From: 2-02-FULL-45-10 sp046590235
GTDB taxonomy: Bacteria > Patescibacteriota > Patescibacteriia > Magasanikbacterales > GWA2-37-8
DNA: 49,773 nucleotides
NCBI GenBank assembly: GCA_046590235.1
Contig: JBKJTY010000021.1
Coordinates: 1-49,773, forward strand
Direction of reading: 5' to 3'
Of this stretch, positions 22,845 through 31,509 are shown one piece after another. Made by a program: the position numbers and the translations under genes. Within the stretch, counting starts at the first letter, position 1, and each line of letters starts with the position of its first letter. The notes beneath the pieces are model-generated. The model saw only the letters and a program-made list of their open reading frames with translations. It did not search any database and was not told the origin of the DNA.

Positions 22845-25304
22845 TCATAAACGAGCCATCTTATCAAGAGCGATTTTCAAGTCTGCCTTAAATTTAAATA
22901 AGTCTTGCCATAGGTCACCCATCTTTTCAAGACGTTTAAATATGGTTTGTATGGTAAATTTGCTTGGACTAAGTCCTAATTTTACTTCTTTCCACAGAAG
23001 AGGTGTGGATACAGTCGCATCGGGCACCGGACGTAAGCAGTAGGGGGCAGCCATGGTTTGCCCACGACGGTTTTGTAGGAAATCTAAGTACACTTTATCC
23101 AGGCGTTTCGCGGGGCTTCGTTCAAGACTGGTAGTATCGGGAAGCTCTTTGTGTACAAAACGCATCAAAAGCTCTGCAAAACTTTTTACTTGTTCGTGCG
23201 TATAACGCTGCTCAATAGGTATATAAATATGTAAGCCTGTTTTGCCTGAGGTTTTACAGAAAGACGGAACTTTAATAGCGTCGAGGAGTTGCTTACTTAC
23301 TAATGCGGCCTTAACTACTTCATCAAAAGAAATGTCACCAGGATCAAGATCGATAACTAAATAATCCGGGTAATCAAGTAATGGAACGCGCGCATTCCAA
23401 ACATTAATTTCTATACAGCCAAGGTTAACCAGATAAAGAAGGCTTGGTAAGTCGTTGCAGATACTATAATTAATAACTCGTTCTTCGCTGTCTGATTCAA
23501 CTGGTACGCGAGGGATCCAGCTCGGCATATCGTCAGTAGTATTTTTTTGAAAAAAACTTTCTTCGTGAATTCCGTGGGGGTGACGATGAAGAGATTGTGG
23601 GCGATCTTTTAAATAGGGAAGTATATATGGTGCGATCAACCGATAATAATCAAGCAAGTCTTGTTTGGTATAACTGTGCTCCGGCCAGAGCACCTTACTC
23701 ATATTAGTAATGGTTAAGCGTCGTTTATTTACGTTAATATTTTTTTTCTCATCTAGAGTAGTTTTAAAAACTGTTTCCGGCTGTTCCGCTTTTTCATGGC
23801 GAACGGTTTTGGGCGGGCGATCATCGCGTAGTCCTAAAAAGATTGGTTGACGCATACTTCCATCATTGGTCCACTCAGAAAATTGTACATCGCAAACGTA
23901 GTGCGGTTCTACCCAGTGAACAGGCGCATTCGGGATAGGTTTGCTTTTAAAGGGGGAGGATGTTTGCTCAAATGGTTCGAGCATCTTCCGCAGTGACTTA
24001 AGTTCGGCGTCATCAATGCCGCCACCCGTATGCCCGATATAGATAAAGTCATTCCCTTCGTATACTCCTAAAAGAAGTGCTCCTAGTGCTTTTCGACTTC
24101 CGCGCGGTTCGGTAAAACCACCAATAACAGCTTCTTGCCGACGAAGATGTTTTATCTTCAGCCAATCTTTAGAACGCACGCCGGGTTGGTAGGGACTATT
24201 CTGTTTTTTAGCAATAACACCTTCAGCCCCTTCGAGAATGGCGGCATCAAAAAAGGCAATTCCTTGTTCCCGTATATAGTCACTGATTTGAACGTGTTCT
24301 AATTTTGGAAGTGTGGCCGATAAAAGCTTCCTTCGTTCAAGCAGGGGCAGTTTAGTAAGATCTCGGCCATCCAAAGCCAGCAAATCAAAAATAAAATAGC
24401 GTAATGACCCTATAGGTTTTTCATTATAATGTTGTAGCAACTGAAAGCGCGATCGTCCTGCTGCATCGAGGACAACAATCTCCCCATCAATAATGATAGA
24501 TTGTTTTATTTTACTCAAATCCACCACAATGTTCGGATACGAATCGACAAAGGATGTCTGCTTACGAGAGTAGAGCGCGATTCCGTCCGAAGTGACTTCA
24601 GCTATAGCTCGGTACCCATCCAACTTTAGTTCAAATAACCACTCAGGATGATCAAATGGTTTATTAATCGCTGTGGCGAGCATCGGGGACATACCTTCCC
24701 CTTTGAAAGTCTTCGGCTTTGATTCCCGTATAGGATCATCTGAAGTAAGATCGTTTAAATGGCGACCGCTACGAACAGAAGTATCAAAGCGGGAAACTGG
24801 TTTAGCAGATGCATAATCATCAGATTGTTTAATGAGTAGCCAGCTATTTTTCTCATCAATCTTAACTAAAGAAAAGAGCCCTTTAAGGCGTGTCCCAGAT
24901 AAAACAAAAGAAAGATGGCCCTTTGCTAAACCTTTTCGCATATGTTTAGCGCTCAGGGCTGGATCACTTGTTTCGGGTGAAGAGTACGCCCCTTCATCCC
25001 AGATAATAACTTCACCAGCTCCGTAATTCCCCTTGGGAATAATCCCTTCAAAATTGCGGTATTCCAAAGGATGGTCCTCAACCATCATCGCGAGACGTTT
25101 ATCTTCGGGGTTCATGGACGGTCCTTTGGGGGTTGCCCAGCTTTTCAAAACACCATCCAGTTCAAGACGAAAATCAAAGTGAAGATGGGAGGCGCGGTGC
25201 TTTTGTACTACAAAATGCAAAACCGGAGAGGTTTTTTTAGTTGTACCGACTGGTTCAGGGGTACGTCTAAAATTTCGTTTAGTACGATAATCCTTGAGAG
25301 GCAT
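22845..25304 (-). CDS. ligD: ATP-dependent DNA ligase D, three-domain (PE-Lig-Pol)
   Basis: Of the 819 residues, about 25-180 are the 3'-phosphoesterase domain (HRASHLHFDFRLELDG with its His residues). About 205-500 are the ligase domain with the adenylated Lys in ELKLDGYR (about 230) and the OB fold. About 535-819 are the archaeo-eukaryotic primase-like polymerase with DLDPG (about 653) and SGKTGLHIYIPI. The order is that of Pseudomonas, not Mycobacterium. It fills, trims and seals double-strand breaks with Ku, encoded 2 nt upstream. Confidence 0.97.
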   Translation of the reverse strand: MPLKDYRTKRNFRRTPEPVGTTKKTSPVLHFVVQKHRASHLHFDFRLELDGVLKSWATPKGPSMNPEDKRLAMMVEDHPLEYRNFEGIIPKGNYGAGEVIIWDEGAYSSPETSDPALSAKHMRKGLAKGHLSFVLSGTRLKGLFSLVKIDEKNSWLLIKQSDDYASAKPVSRFDTSVRSGRHLNDLTSDDPIRESKPKTFKGEGMSPMLATAINKPFDHPEWLFELKLDGYRAIAEVTSDGIALYSRKQTSFVDSYPNIVVDLSKIKQSIIIDGEIVVLDAAGRSRFQLLQHYNEKPIGSLRYFIFDLLALDGRDLTKLPLLERRKLLSATLPKLEHVQISDYIREQGIAFFDAAILEGAEGVIAKKQNSPYQPGVRSKDWLKIKHLRRQEAVIGGFTEPRGSRKALGALLLGVYEGNDFIYIGHTGGGIDDAELKSLRKMLEPFEQTSSPFKSKPIPNAPVHWVEPHYVCDVQFSEWTNDGSMRQPIFLGLRDDRPPKTVRHEKAEQPETVFKTTLDEKKNINVNKRRLTITNMSKVLWPEHSYTKQDLLDYYRLIAPYILPYLKDRPQSLHRHPHGIHEESFFQKNTTDDMPSWIPRVPVESDSEERVINYSICNDLPSLLYLVNLGCIEINVWNARVPLLDYPDYLVIDLDPGDISFDEVVKAALVSKQLLDAIKVPSFCKTSGKTGLHIYIPIEQRYTHEQVKSFAELLMRFVHKELPDTTSLERSPAKRLDKVYLDFLQNRRGQTMAAPYCLRPVPDATVSTPLLWKEVKLGLSPSKFTIQTIFKRLEKMGDLWQDLFKFKADLKIALDKMARL

Positions 25305-25306
25305 AC

Positions 25307-26116
25307 TTAACGAGTTTTATGATGTTTCTTTGATGATTTTGTCTTCTTGCCTTGTTCAGCTTCCAAGCTGCGGCGCAAGGTGGCCATAAGATCTCTAACG
25401 TGAATCGGTTCTGGTGCAGTGCCATGTGCTTTTGGTGTGCGACCTTTGGCTTTGGCTTCAATTATTTTTTTCAGCTGGTCCGTGTACGTATCGCTGTAAT
25501 TGTCAGGTTTAAAGGAAGTGGAAAGTTGATCGATAAGCTGAAGAGCCAGATCAATTTCTTTTTTTTGAGATGCTGATTTAGCGGCTGTCTGCAATCCTTC
25601 CGGCTTACGTATCTCTTCTGCAAAATGCATTTGTTCCAGAACGATCAAATCACCATGTGGTCGAATAATGCCTAAGTGTTCTTTGCTACGTAAAACGTAC
25701 TTTGCTACACCAACTTTTTTAGATTTTTTTAAAGCATCGAGCAGTAAGGTGTAGGGCTTTTGTGTTTTTCTATCCGGCTCGAGGTAGTAGGGCTTTTCAA
25801 AAAAAATAGGATCAATTTCTTTTTCATCAGTAAACTGAATAATTTCAATCGTGCTATTTTCTGTTACATTAGCCTTCTTAAAATCTTCATCAGTCATCAC
25901 TACATAATCTCCATCGTGATATTCATAACCCTTCACAATATCTTCATAAGCCACTTCACTACCTTCGGCGCGACAAACTTTGGCAAAACGGATAGGCGAA
26001 AGATCCTTCTTATGCAATAAGTGGAAAGATAATTCTTTTGGTTGTAGGGCGCTGTATAGTCGTATAGGTATAGTCACCAACCCAAAACTCAGCGTTCCGG
26101 ACCAGATTGCTCGCAT
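25307..26116 (-). CDS. ku: Ku protein, bacterial non-homologous end joining
   Basis: The start MRAIWSGTLSFGLVTIPIRLY at 26116 gives 269 residues, the normal family start; 12 further residues upstream are atypical. The Ku core ring is followed by a Lys-rich C-terminal tail (GKKTKSSKKHHKTR) that bacterial Ku uses for DNA binding and LigD recruitment. The dimer threads onto broken DNA ends. The 2-nt gap to ligD implies one transcript. Confidence 0.96.
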   Translation of the reverse strand: MRAIWSGTLSFGLVTIPIRLYSALQPKELSFHLLHKKDLSPIRFAKVCRAEGSEVAYEDIVKGYEYHDGDYVVMTDEDFKKANVTENSTIEIIQFTDEKEIDPIFFEKPYYLEPDRKTQKPYTLLLDALKKSKKVGVAKYVLRSKEHLGIIRPHGDLIVLEQMHFAEEIRKPEGLQTAAKSASQKKEIDLALQLIDQLSTSFKPDNYSDTYTDQLKKIIEAKAKGRTPKAHGTAPEPIHVRDLMATLRRSLEAEQGKKTKSSKKHHKTR

Positions 26117-26131
26117 ATGCTTTGAAAAATA

Positions 26132-26153
26132 AATGCAGCCTCGCGGCTGCATT
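26132..26153 (-). terminator. Terminator behind the 33-residue Gln/Glu-rich gene
   Basis: AATGCAGCC (26132-26140)/GGCTGCATT (26145-26153), with a TTTATTTTT tail on the minus strand. It also separates this gene from ku. Confidence 0.75.
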
Positions 26154-26159
26154 AGTATG

Positions 26160-26261
26160 TTATGGTTCTAGCTGTTCTTCCTGGTTTGAGTCTGTCTTCT
26201 CTCTACGTTTCTGTTCTTCCTGTTCCTGATTCTGGTTTTGCTTTTTTTCATCTGCAAACAT
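26160..26261 (-). CDS. Predicted Gln/Glu-rich micro-protein, 33 residues
   Basis: The frame MFADEKKQNQNQEQEEQKRREKTDSNQEEQLEP ends 7 nt before a terminator hairpin. The composition is highly charged and Gln-rich, with no hydrophobic segment, and is likely disordered or a short helix. It is too short to assign. The terminator directly behind it on the same strand supports a real transcript. Confidence 0.45.
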   Translation of the reverse strand: MFADEKKQNQNQEQEEQKRREKTDSNQEEQLEP

Positions 26262-26358
26262 AGGATTAGTACTTATGGCGTATGCAACTACGCTCACAGT
26301 ATCAGACGTATGAGTTACCAAGGTATTGCAATGGTTGTTTCTAGGCTAAGTAAAACAT

Positions 26359-27519
26359 TTAAGTATGAATATCTTTTGAAGTATCTGTTTGTAAACTGCA
26401 GTAAAAGGCTGCTAAGAAAGTGGTGAGCGGAACAGCAATTACTAAAACCGAACTACCAACTAATGTGCGGACAATTTCTTCACCGATAAAATTACCGTTA
26501 AGTGTTACCCAGAGAGGCAGTGATTTTTGTGTAGTGTAAAGCAGAAGTAAAGGGAAAGAAGCGCCAGCGTAGGCTAAAACAAGCGTGTTAATTAGCGAAG
26601 CGATATGTTCGCGCCCAATGGAGATACCACGACGATAAAGCTCTTTGTAGTTGAGTGATGGATTGGCATGGTGAATTTCCTCGATTGCGGCTGATTGGCT
26701 CGTAGTAACATCATCAAGAACACCGAGCACACCTATAATAATACCGGCCAGTAAAAGACCCTGGAGATTAATAGAGGTGCTTCCGAACTGGAGAAAGAAG
26801 GCTTCTTCCGTGCCGTTGCCGGCTAATTTTGCAAAATGTACAAAAGCCCAATCGATACCAACCGCTAAGCATAAAGCGCCTATTGTGCTGACCAAAGCGA
26901 TGGTGGTTCGACGATTAAAACCGTGTGAAAGATAGAGTGATACAAAAAGAATCGCAAAAGAACCGATGATCGCGTACAGGAACGGATCTCCACCTCTGAC
27001 GATATTTGGAATAACAAAGTAAAAAATAATAAGAATACTAAACAGCAAACCTATAATGGAAGTAAGTCCGCGTTTTCGGCCAAAATACAAGGCTAGCACA
27101 AAAAATATCGCAACTAATATGAGAATATTATTAATGCGGTATTTATCAACAATATAATAGTAATCCTGTTTAGCTCCCATACCAGTGTCGGTAGGTTTCA
27201 CAACAACCACTGTTTCGCCCACTGATACTTTTTGAAAAGATTGAATAGCAAAAGAACCACCATGATCAATTATGATACGCTTACCAACTTCATTTCCATT
27301 CTTAATTTCTAATTCTAGCTTTTGATGGTCCTGCATGACGCCATCAACATTTTTTTGCCCTTCTTCCAAAATAGAAATCACTTTTGCTTTATAAAACGTG
27401 TCTAGTGTTTCCGTATAGGCAGGTGTTTCATCGCTAGATTCAGCTGTTTGGGCAAAAGCTAACGAAGGCGTAGCGAGTGAGAGTGCCAAGCTTAAGATGA
27501 TGAAAATTTTTTTAAACAT
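26359..27519 (-). CDS. YibE/F family multi-pass membrane protein
   Basis: The 386-residue protein has a signal peptide (about 1-23), an extracytoplasmic beta domain (about 30-125, similar to an OB fold) and about eight membrane helices. The family motif GVLGVLDDVTTSQSAAIEEI is at about 265-284, followed by GREHIASLINTLVLAYAGASFPLLLL. The biochemical role of the family is not established. It is divergent from zur with about 150 nt between starts. Confidence 0.9.
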   Translation of the reverse strand: MFKKIFIILSLALSLATPSLAFAQTAESSDETPAYTETLDTFYKAKVISILEEGQKNVDGVMQDHQKLELEIKNGNEVGKRIIIDHGGSFAIQSFQKVSVGETVVVVKPTDTGMGAKQDYYYIVDKYRINNILILVAIFFVLALYFGRKRGLTSIIGLLFSILIIFYFVIPNIVRGGDPFLYAIIGSFAILFVSLYLSHGFNRRTTIALVSTIGALCLAVGIDWAFVHFAKLAGNGTEEAFFLQFGSTSINLQGLLLAGIIIGVLGVLDDVTTSQSAAIEEIHHANPSLNYKELYRRGISIGREHIASLINTLVLAYAGASFPLLLLYTTQKSLPLWVTLNGNFIGEEIVRTLVGSSVLVIAVPLTTFLAAFYCSLQTDTSKDIHT

Positions 27520-27603
27520 AAGTGATATAAAAAGTAGTGTAATTGTAGAGGATTATCATAGTTATGTCTACTTATGTTTTGCCACCAAGTGTCAGCTTGC
27601 CGC

Positions 27604-27632
27604 TTGACATAAGGGTTGTAAGGCAGTAGTAT
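27604..27632 (+). promoter_or_regulatory. Promoter of zur-znuACB
   Basis: TTGACA (27604-27609), a 17-nt spacer and TAGTAT (27627-27632). The predicted start is about 27640. Confidence 0.7.
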
Positions 27633-27640
27633 AGTATAAA

Positions 27641-27655
27641 TGCAACACAGTTGCA
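27641..27655. promoter_or_regulatory. Palindromic operator, TGCAAC-N3-GTTGCA (site 1)
   Basis: A perfect 6-bp inverted repeat with 3-nt centre ACA at the predicted transcription start of the zur operon. The same palindrome recurs at 34203-34217. It is probably the binding site of the Fur-family protein encoded just downstream. Confidence 0.7.
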
Positions 27656-27668
27656 CTATGTTATTACT

Positions 27669-28106
27669 ATGGATCTCAATCAGCACATCAAACAACTTAC
27701 AAACAGTGGTGAGCGTTTAACCGCTGTCAGGCATGCTCTTATTGAAATTTTATCGCATAGCCACAAACCATTGGCTGTTCAGGAGTTGCTTAAAGCTCTT
27801 GATAAAAAGAGGCTTTCCGCTAATAAAACCACTGTTTATCGACAATTAGCGGCTATGATGCGTTCTAACGTTATCGAAGAAGTTCGTTTAACTGACCGAA
27901 GTGTTCGCTACGAGCTGGCAGAAAACAAACACCACCATCACCTCGTTTGTCTAAAATGCCACAAGATAGAAGATGTAAGTTTTGATGAAGACTTTGGACG
28001 CCAAGAAAAAATTATCAAGAAAAAAACAGGTTTCACTATTACACAGCATTCATTAGAATTCTTCGGACTTTGCGCCGAATGTCAAAAGAAATATGCAAAA
28101 AAATAA
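27669..28106 (+). CDS. zur: Fur-family metalloregulator, probably Zur
   Basis: Start MDLNQHIKQL at 27669 (145 residues); an upstream ATG at 27651 lies inside the operator. The winged helix is at about 10-85 (ANKTTVYRQLAAMMRSNVIEEV). The dimerisation domain has a HHHHLVCLKCHKIED metal site and a second CxxC (CAEC), forming the structural zinc site. Zinc-uptake genes follow, so zinc is the likely signal; Fur or Mur specificity cannot be excluded by sequence alone. It overlaps znuA by 14 bp. Confidence 0.88.
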   Translation: MDLNQHIKQLTNSGERLTAVRHALIEILSHSHKPLAVQELLKALDKKRLSANKTTVYRQLAAMMRSNVIEEVRLTDRSVRYELAENKHHHHLVCLKCHKIEDVSFDEDFGRQEKIIKKKTGFTITQHSLEFFGLCAECQKKYAKK

Positions 28107-28998
28107 CAAACATATTAGTTTAATCATAATCGGAGTCTTATTGTTATCTGGCTGTGCCCATAACAACGCTGCTTCTGATGGAAAATTACGGGTGGTCACA
28201 TCATTTTACCCGCTCTATTACTTTGCTTCAGAAATAGCTGGAGATAAAGGTGTGGTAAGAAATATTACCCCTGCTGGAGCTGAGCCGCATGATTATGAAC
28301 CGACCGGTCAAGATGTCGCGGCTATTGAAGATAGCCAATTGTTAATCTTAAATGGTGCCAAGTTGGAATCATGGGCCGCAGATATACATGAGCGTGTAGG
28401 TACTAAAACGGAGATCGTTACTGTGGGAGACGCCTTGGCTACGAGAAAAATTGAAGAAGATGGAGAAGTGGTTACAGATCCGCACATCTGGCTTGATCCA
28501 GCACTCGCTAAGCAAGAAGTCGCCACAATTTTAGAAGGATTTTTACGTGTTGATCCGGCCAACCAAGAATATTATAAAAATAACGCAACAAAGTTATTAA
28601 ATGAGCTTGATGCTCTAGATTCCAGCTATAACGCTGGGTTAGAACACTGCAAAACAAGAGATTTAGTCACTTCGCATGCCGCTTTTGGCTACTTAACAGG
28701 TAAATATAAGCTTAACCAGATTTCAATTTCAGGCTTATCGCCCGATGAAGAACCGTCAGCAAAAAGATTGGCAGAAATTGCTGAGTATGCCCGAAAGAAT
28801 AACGTAGGTTACATTTTTTTTGAAAGCCTCGTAAGTCCGAAATTAGCTGAAACAATCGCAGAAGAAGTTGGTGCTAAAACAATAGTGCTTAACCCACTTG
28901 AAGGTTTGAGTGGTGAAGAAATTAATGTTGGAAAAAATTATCTAACCGTTATGCAAGATAATCTTGCTAATTTACGAACTGCACTCGCATGCAAGTAG
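28093..28998 (+). CDS. znuA: Zinc-binding lipoprotein of ABC transporter (ZnuA-like)
   Basis: The 301-residue protein has a lipobox LLLSGC (Cys21). The metal ligands are His in AEPHDYEPT, His in DPHIWLDP, His in TSHAAFGYL and an acidic residue near the C-terminus. The His-rich loop found in many zinc-binding members is replaced by an acidic loop (IEEDGEVVT), so manganese is an alternative substrate. It overlaps zur and is overlapped by znuC, indicating tight coupling. Confidence 0.9.
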   Translation: MQKNNKHISLIIIGVLLLSGCAHNNAASDGKLRVVTSFYPLYYFASEIAGDKGVVRNITPAGAEPHDYEPTGQDVAAIEDSQLLILNGAKLESWAADIHERVGTKTEIVTVGDALATRKIEEDGEVVTDPHIWLDPALAKQEVATILEGFLRVDPANQEYYKNNATKLLNELDALDSSYNAGLEHCKTRDLVTSHAAFGYLTGKYKLNQISISGLSPDEEPSAKRLAEIAEYARKNNVGYIFFESLVSPKLAETIAEEVGAKTIVLNPLEGLSGEEINVGKNYLTVMQDNLANLRTALACK

Positions 28999-29750
28999 AT
29001 CATACGCACAATATAATTGAAGTTAACGATGTCTCTTTCGGTTACACCGACGAGCTTGTGCTTAAGGATGTCCAACTAAATATTCATAAGGGAGACTATG
29101 TTGGCGTCATAGGACCAAATGGTGGGGGAAAGACAACCTTGCTTAAGGTAATGCTTGGGCTTATAAAGCCAAAAACAGGCACTGTAAAATTATTTGGTAA
29201 AGATATTCGAACCTTCAAAGATTGGACTAAAATTGGGTATGTACCGCAAAAGGCGGTTCATTTCGATGCTCAATTTCCAGCCACAGTAGAAGAAGTGGTT
29301 GCTATGGGACTCTACGGTAAAGTTGGGTTATTCCGTCGTCTTGGAAAAGAAGATAAACTAAAGATTCAGTCTGCCTTAGATTCGGTCAGTATGACCGAAT
29401 TTAAAGAAAGACTCATTGGTGATTTATCGGGCGGACAACAGCAGCGCGTATTTATTGCTCGCGCACTTATTTCCGATCCGGAAGTTATATTTCTTGACGA
29501 GCCAACGGTTGGTGTCGATGTGCATGCACAAGAAGAATTTTATCGCTTGCTTGAAAAACTTAACCACGAAATGAGCTTAACTTTGGTCTTGGTTTCCCAT
29601 GACATCGATGTCGTGGCTAACGAAGTAACTGAGTTAGCTTGCGTGAACCAAACTATCGTTTATCACGGTAGTCCAAAAGAATTCGTAAAAGGTGATTACA
29701 TTAAAAAATTATACGGTAAAGACAGTAAGTTTATCTTACACGACCACTAA
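28989..29750 (+). CDS. znuC: Zinc ABC transporter ATPase (ZnuC-like)
   Basis: The 253-residue protein has Walker A GPNGGGKTT (42-50), a Q-loop around GYVPQK, signature LSGGQQQR, Walker B VIFLDEPT and the switch His in VSHD. It powers uptake through the adjacent permease. It overlaps znuA by 10 bp. Confidence 0.95.
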   Translation: MQVDHTHNIIEVNDVSFGYTDELVLKDVQLNIHKGDYVGVIGPNGGGKTTLLKVMLGLIKPKTGTVKLFGKDIRTFKDWTKIGYVPQKAVHFDAQFPATVEEVVAMGLYGKVGLFRRLGKEDKLKIQSALDSVSMTEFKERLIGDLSGGQQQRVFIARALISDPEVIFLDEPTVGVDVHAQEEFYRLLEKLNHEMSLTLVLVSHDIDVVANEVTELACVNQTIVYHGSPKEFVKGDYIKKLYGKDSKFILHDH

Positions 29751-29753
29751 AAT

Positions 29754-30551
29754 ATGCTTAGCTTTCTTCAGTATGGTTTTATGGTGCGAGGGCTCGAAGC
29801 AGGGCTTCTGATCGCTATTATTGCCCCGCTCATTGGTATATTTTTAGTGTTACGCCGCTACTCGCTTATTGCTGACACACTGGCCCATGTATCATTGGCT
29901 GGTGTAGCAGTGGGTTTGTTAATCAACGTAAATCCACTTATTACAGCAATGGTAGCAACGGTTAGTTCGTCAGTTGCTATCGAACGACTTCGTCTCAGCA
30001 AACGCCTATACGGTGAGACAGCTTTATCTCTGTTCCTATCGGGGGGGCTCGCGACAGCAGTTGTTTTGATTAGTTTGGCAAATGGTTTCAATGTCGATTT
30101 ATTTAGTTACTTATTCGGAAGTATCGTAACAGTTAAAAAAGCTGATATTAACCTTATACTTGGCCTTAGCGCCGTTGTGATCGGATTATTATTTCTCTTT
30201 TACAAAGAATTAGTATACATTTCGTTTGATGAAGAGGCAGCTCGCGTTAGCGGTATTCCAACTACTTTCATTAATACAGTTTTCATCATGTTAGCGGCGA
30301 CTACGGTAGCACTAGCTATTCCAATCATCGGTGTTTTGTTAGTTTCTGCGCTAGCAGTCATTCCGGTGGTAAGCGCACTCCAGCTTAAAAAGAGTTTTGT
30401 AAAAACGATAATCTGGGCAGAAATATTTTCTATCTTTTCTGTTCTGTCGGGCATTATACTTTCATTCTATTTCAACATATCTCCGGGTGGCACAATTGTC
30501 TTAATCACCTTGGCAATCTTTGTTGCTATCCTTATCAGTCGAAAAAAATAA
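29754..30551 (+). CDS. znuB: Zinc ABC transporter permease (ZnuB-like)
   Basis: The 265-residue protein has about eight membrane helices. ABC-3 family features include RRYSLIADTLAHVSLAGVAVG near the N-terminus and DEEAARVSGIPTTFIN. It begins 3 nt after znuC and closes the operon at a strong terminator. Confidence 0.94.
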   Translation: MLSFLQYGFMVRGLEAGLLIAIIAPLIGIFLVLRRYSLIADTLAHVSLAGVAVGLLINVNPLITAMVATVSSSVAIERLRLSKRLYGETALSLFLSGGLATAVVLISLANGFNVDLFSYLFGSIVTVKKADINLILGLSAVVIGLLFLFYKELVYISFDEEAARVSGIPTTFINTVFIMLAATTVALAIPIIGVLLVSALAVIPVVSALQLKKSFVKTIIWAEIFSIFSVLSGIILSFYFNISPGGTIVLITLAIFVAILISRKK

Positions 30552-30554
30552 ATA

Positions 30555-30586
30555 AAAAAGACGTTGCCTAAAGCAGCGTCTTTTTT
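30555..30586. terminator. Bidirectional terminator after znuB
   Basis: AAAAAAGACG with TTGC pairs with GCAG and CGTCTTTTTT (30555-30586). It also ends the msrB-msrA transcript on the minus strand. Confidence 0.85.
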
Positions 30587-30594
30587 ATTTCCAG

Positions 30595-31128
30595 CTATTT
30601 GAGAAGGTGAGTGTATTTCTGTCTGAGCTTAGCAATCTTTGGGTTAATAACTGCCTGACAATATGGTTTGTCTTTATTTTGTTGATAATAATTTTGGTGG
30701 TACTCTTCAGCTTGGTAAAAAGCCCCAGCTTCTTTCATCTCTGTAACAATTGGCTTAGAAAATACCCGGTCATCAGTTAATTGTTGTATAAAAGACTCAA
30801 TCGCGGACTTTTGTTTAACTGAATCAAAGTAAATCGCTGAGCGGTATTGTGTACCGACATCAGCGCCTTGTTGGTTGAGTGTGGTTGGATCGTGAGAGGT
30901 GAAAAAGACGGTTAATAGATCGTTCAGAGTTATTATTGTAGGGTTAAAGTCAACTTTAACCACTTCCGCATGGCCAGTTAATTCGGCGCTGACTTCTTCA
31001 TATGTTGGATTTGGCCGACGTCCACCGGCATAGCCAGAGGTAACAGAGACAACGCCTTTGAGCATTTGGAAGACCGCTTCCATACACCAAAAACAGCCGC
31101 CACCAAAAATAATGGATTGAGTAGGCAT
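30595..31128 (-). CDS. msrA: Peptide methionine-S-sulfoxide reductase
   Basis: The 177-residue protein has catalytic motif GGGCFWCME with Cys12, then VSGYAGG and YHQNYY near the C-terminus. It repairs Met-S-oxide using thioredoxin. No second recycling Cys is obvious outside CFWC except Cys in YCQAV, which may serve. It follows msrB by 3 nt. Confidence 0.96.
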   Translation of the reverse strand: MPTQSIIFGGGCFWCMEAVFQMLKGVVSVTSGYAGGRRPNPTYEEVSAELTGHAEVVKVDFNPTIITLNDLLTVFFTSHDPTTLNQQGADVGTQYRSAIYFDSVKQKSAIESFIQQLTDDRVFSKPIVTEMKEAGAFYQAEEYHQNYYQQNKDKPYCQAVINPKIAKLRQKYTHLLK

Positions 31129-31131
31129 AGA

Positions 31132-31503
31132 TTAGACTTTTGGATTTTTAGGGATAAATTTTAACGAGACTGAATTGACGCAGTGGCGGGTATTTTTCTC
31201 GGTAAATCGTTCACCAACAAAGACGTGACCCAAATGTGCTTCGCAGGTAGCGCAGGTGATTTCGGTGCGACTACCATCAGCATCGGTTGTACGTTTTACC
31301 GCGCCAGGAATCTCTTGATCAAAACTAGGCCAGCCGCAACCCGAATGGAATTTGCTGGTGGATGTATAAAGCGGGGTTGAACAGCGACGGCAAACGTAAG
31401 TACCTTCAACAAAGAAGTCGTCATACTCGCCAGTAAAGGGCGATTCAGTGCCTTTTTGTTCGATAACACGCGCTTCTTCGGGGGTCAGAGGATTTAGTTG
31501 CAT
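31132..31503 (-). CDS. msrB: Peptide methionine-R-sulfoxide reductase
   Basis: Start MQLNPLTPEEARV at 31503 (123 residues). Zinc-binding CRRC and CATC pairs frame the fold; GWPSF and the catalytic Cys in RHCVNSVSLKF are present. With MsrA it repairs both methionine sulfoxide epimers. Confidence 0.96.
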   Translation of the reverse strand: MQLNPLTPEEARVIEQKGTESPFTGEYDDFFVEGTYVCRRCSTPLYTSTSKFHSGCGWPSFDQEIPGAVKRTTDADGSRTEITCATCEAHLGHVFVGERFTEKNTRHCVNSVSLKFIPKNPKV

Positions 31504-31509
31504 AACCAA

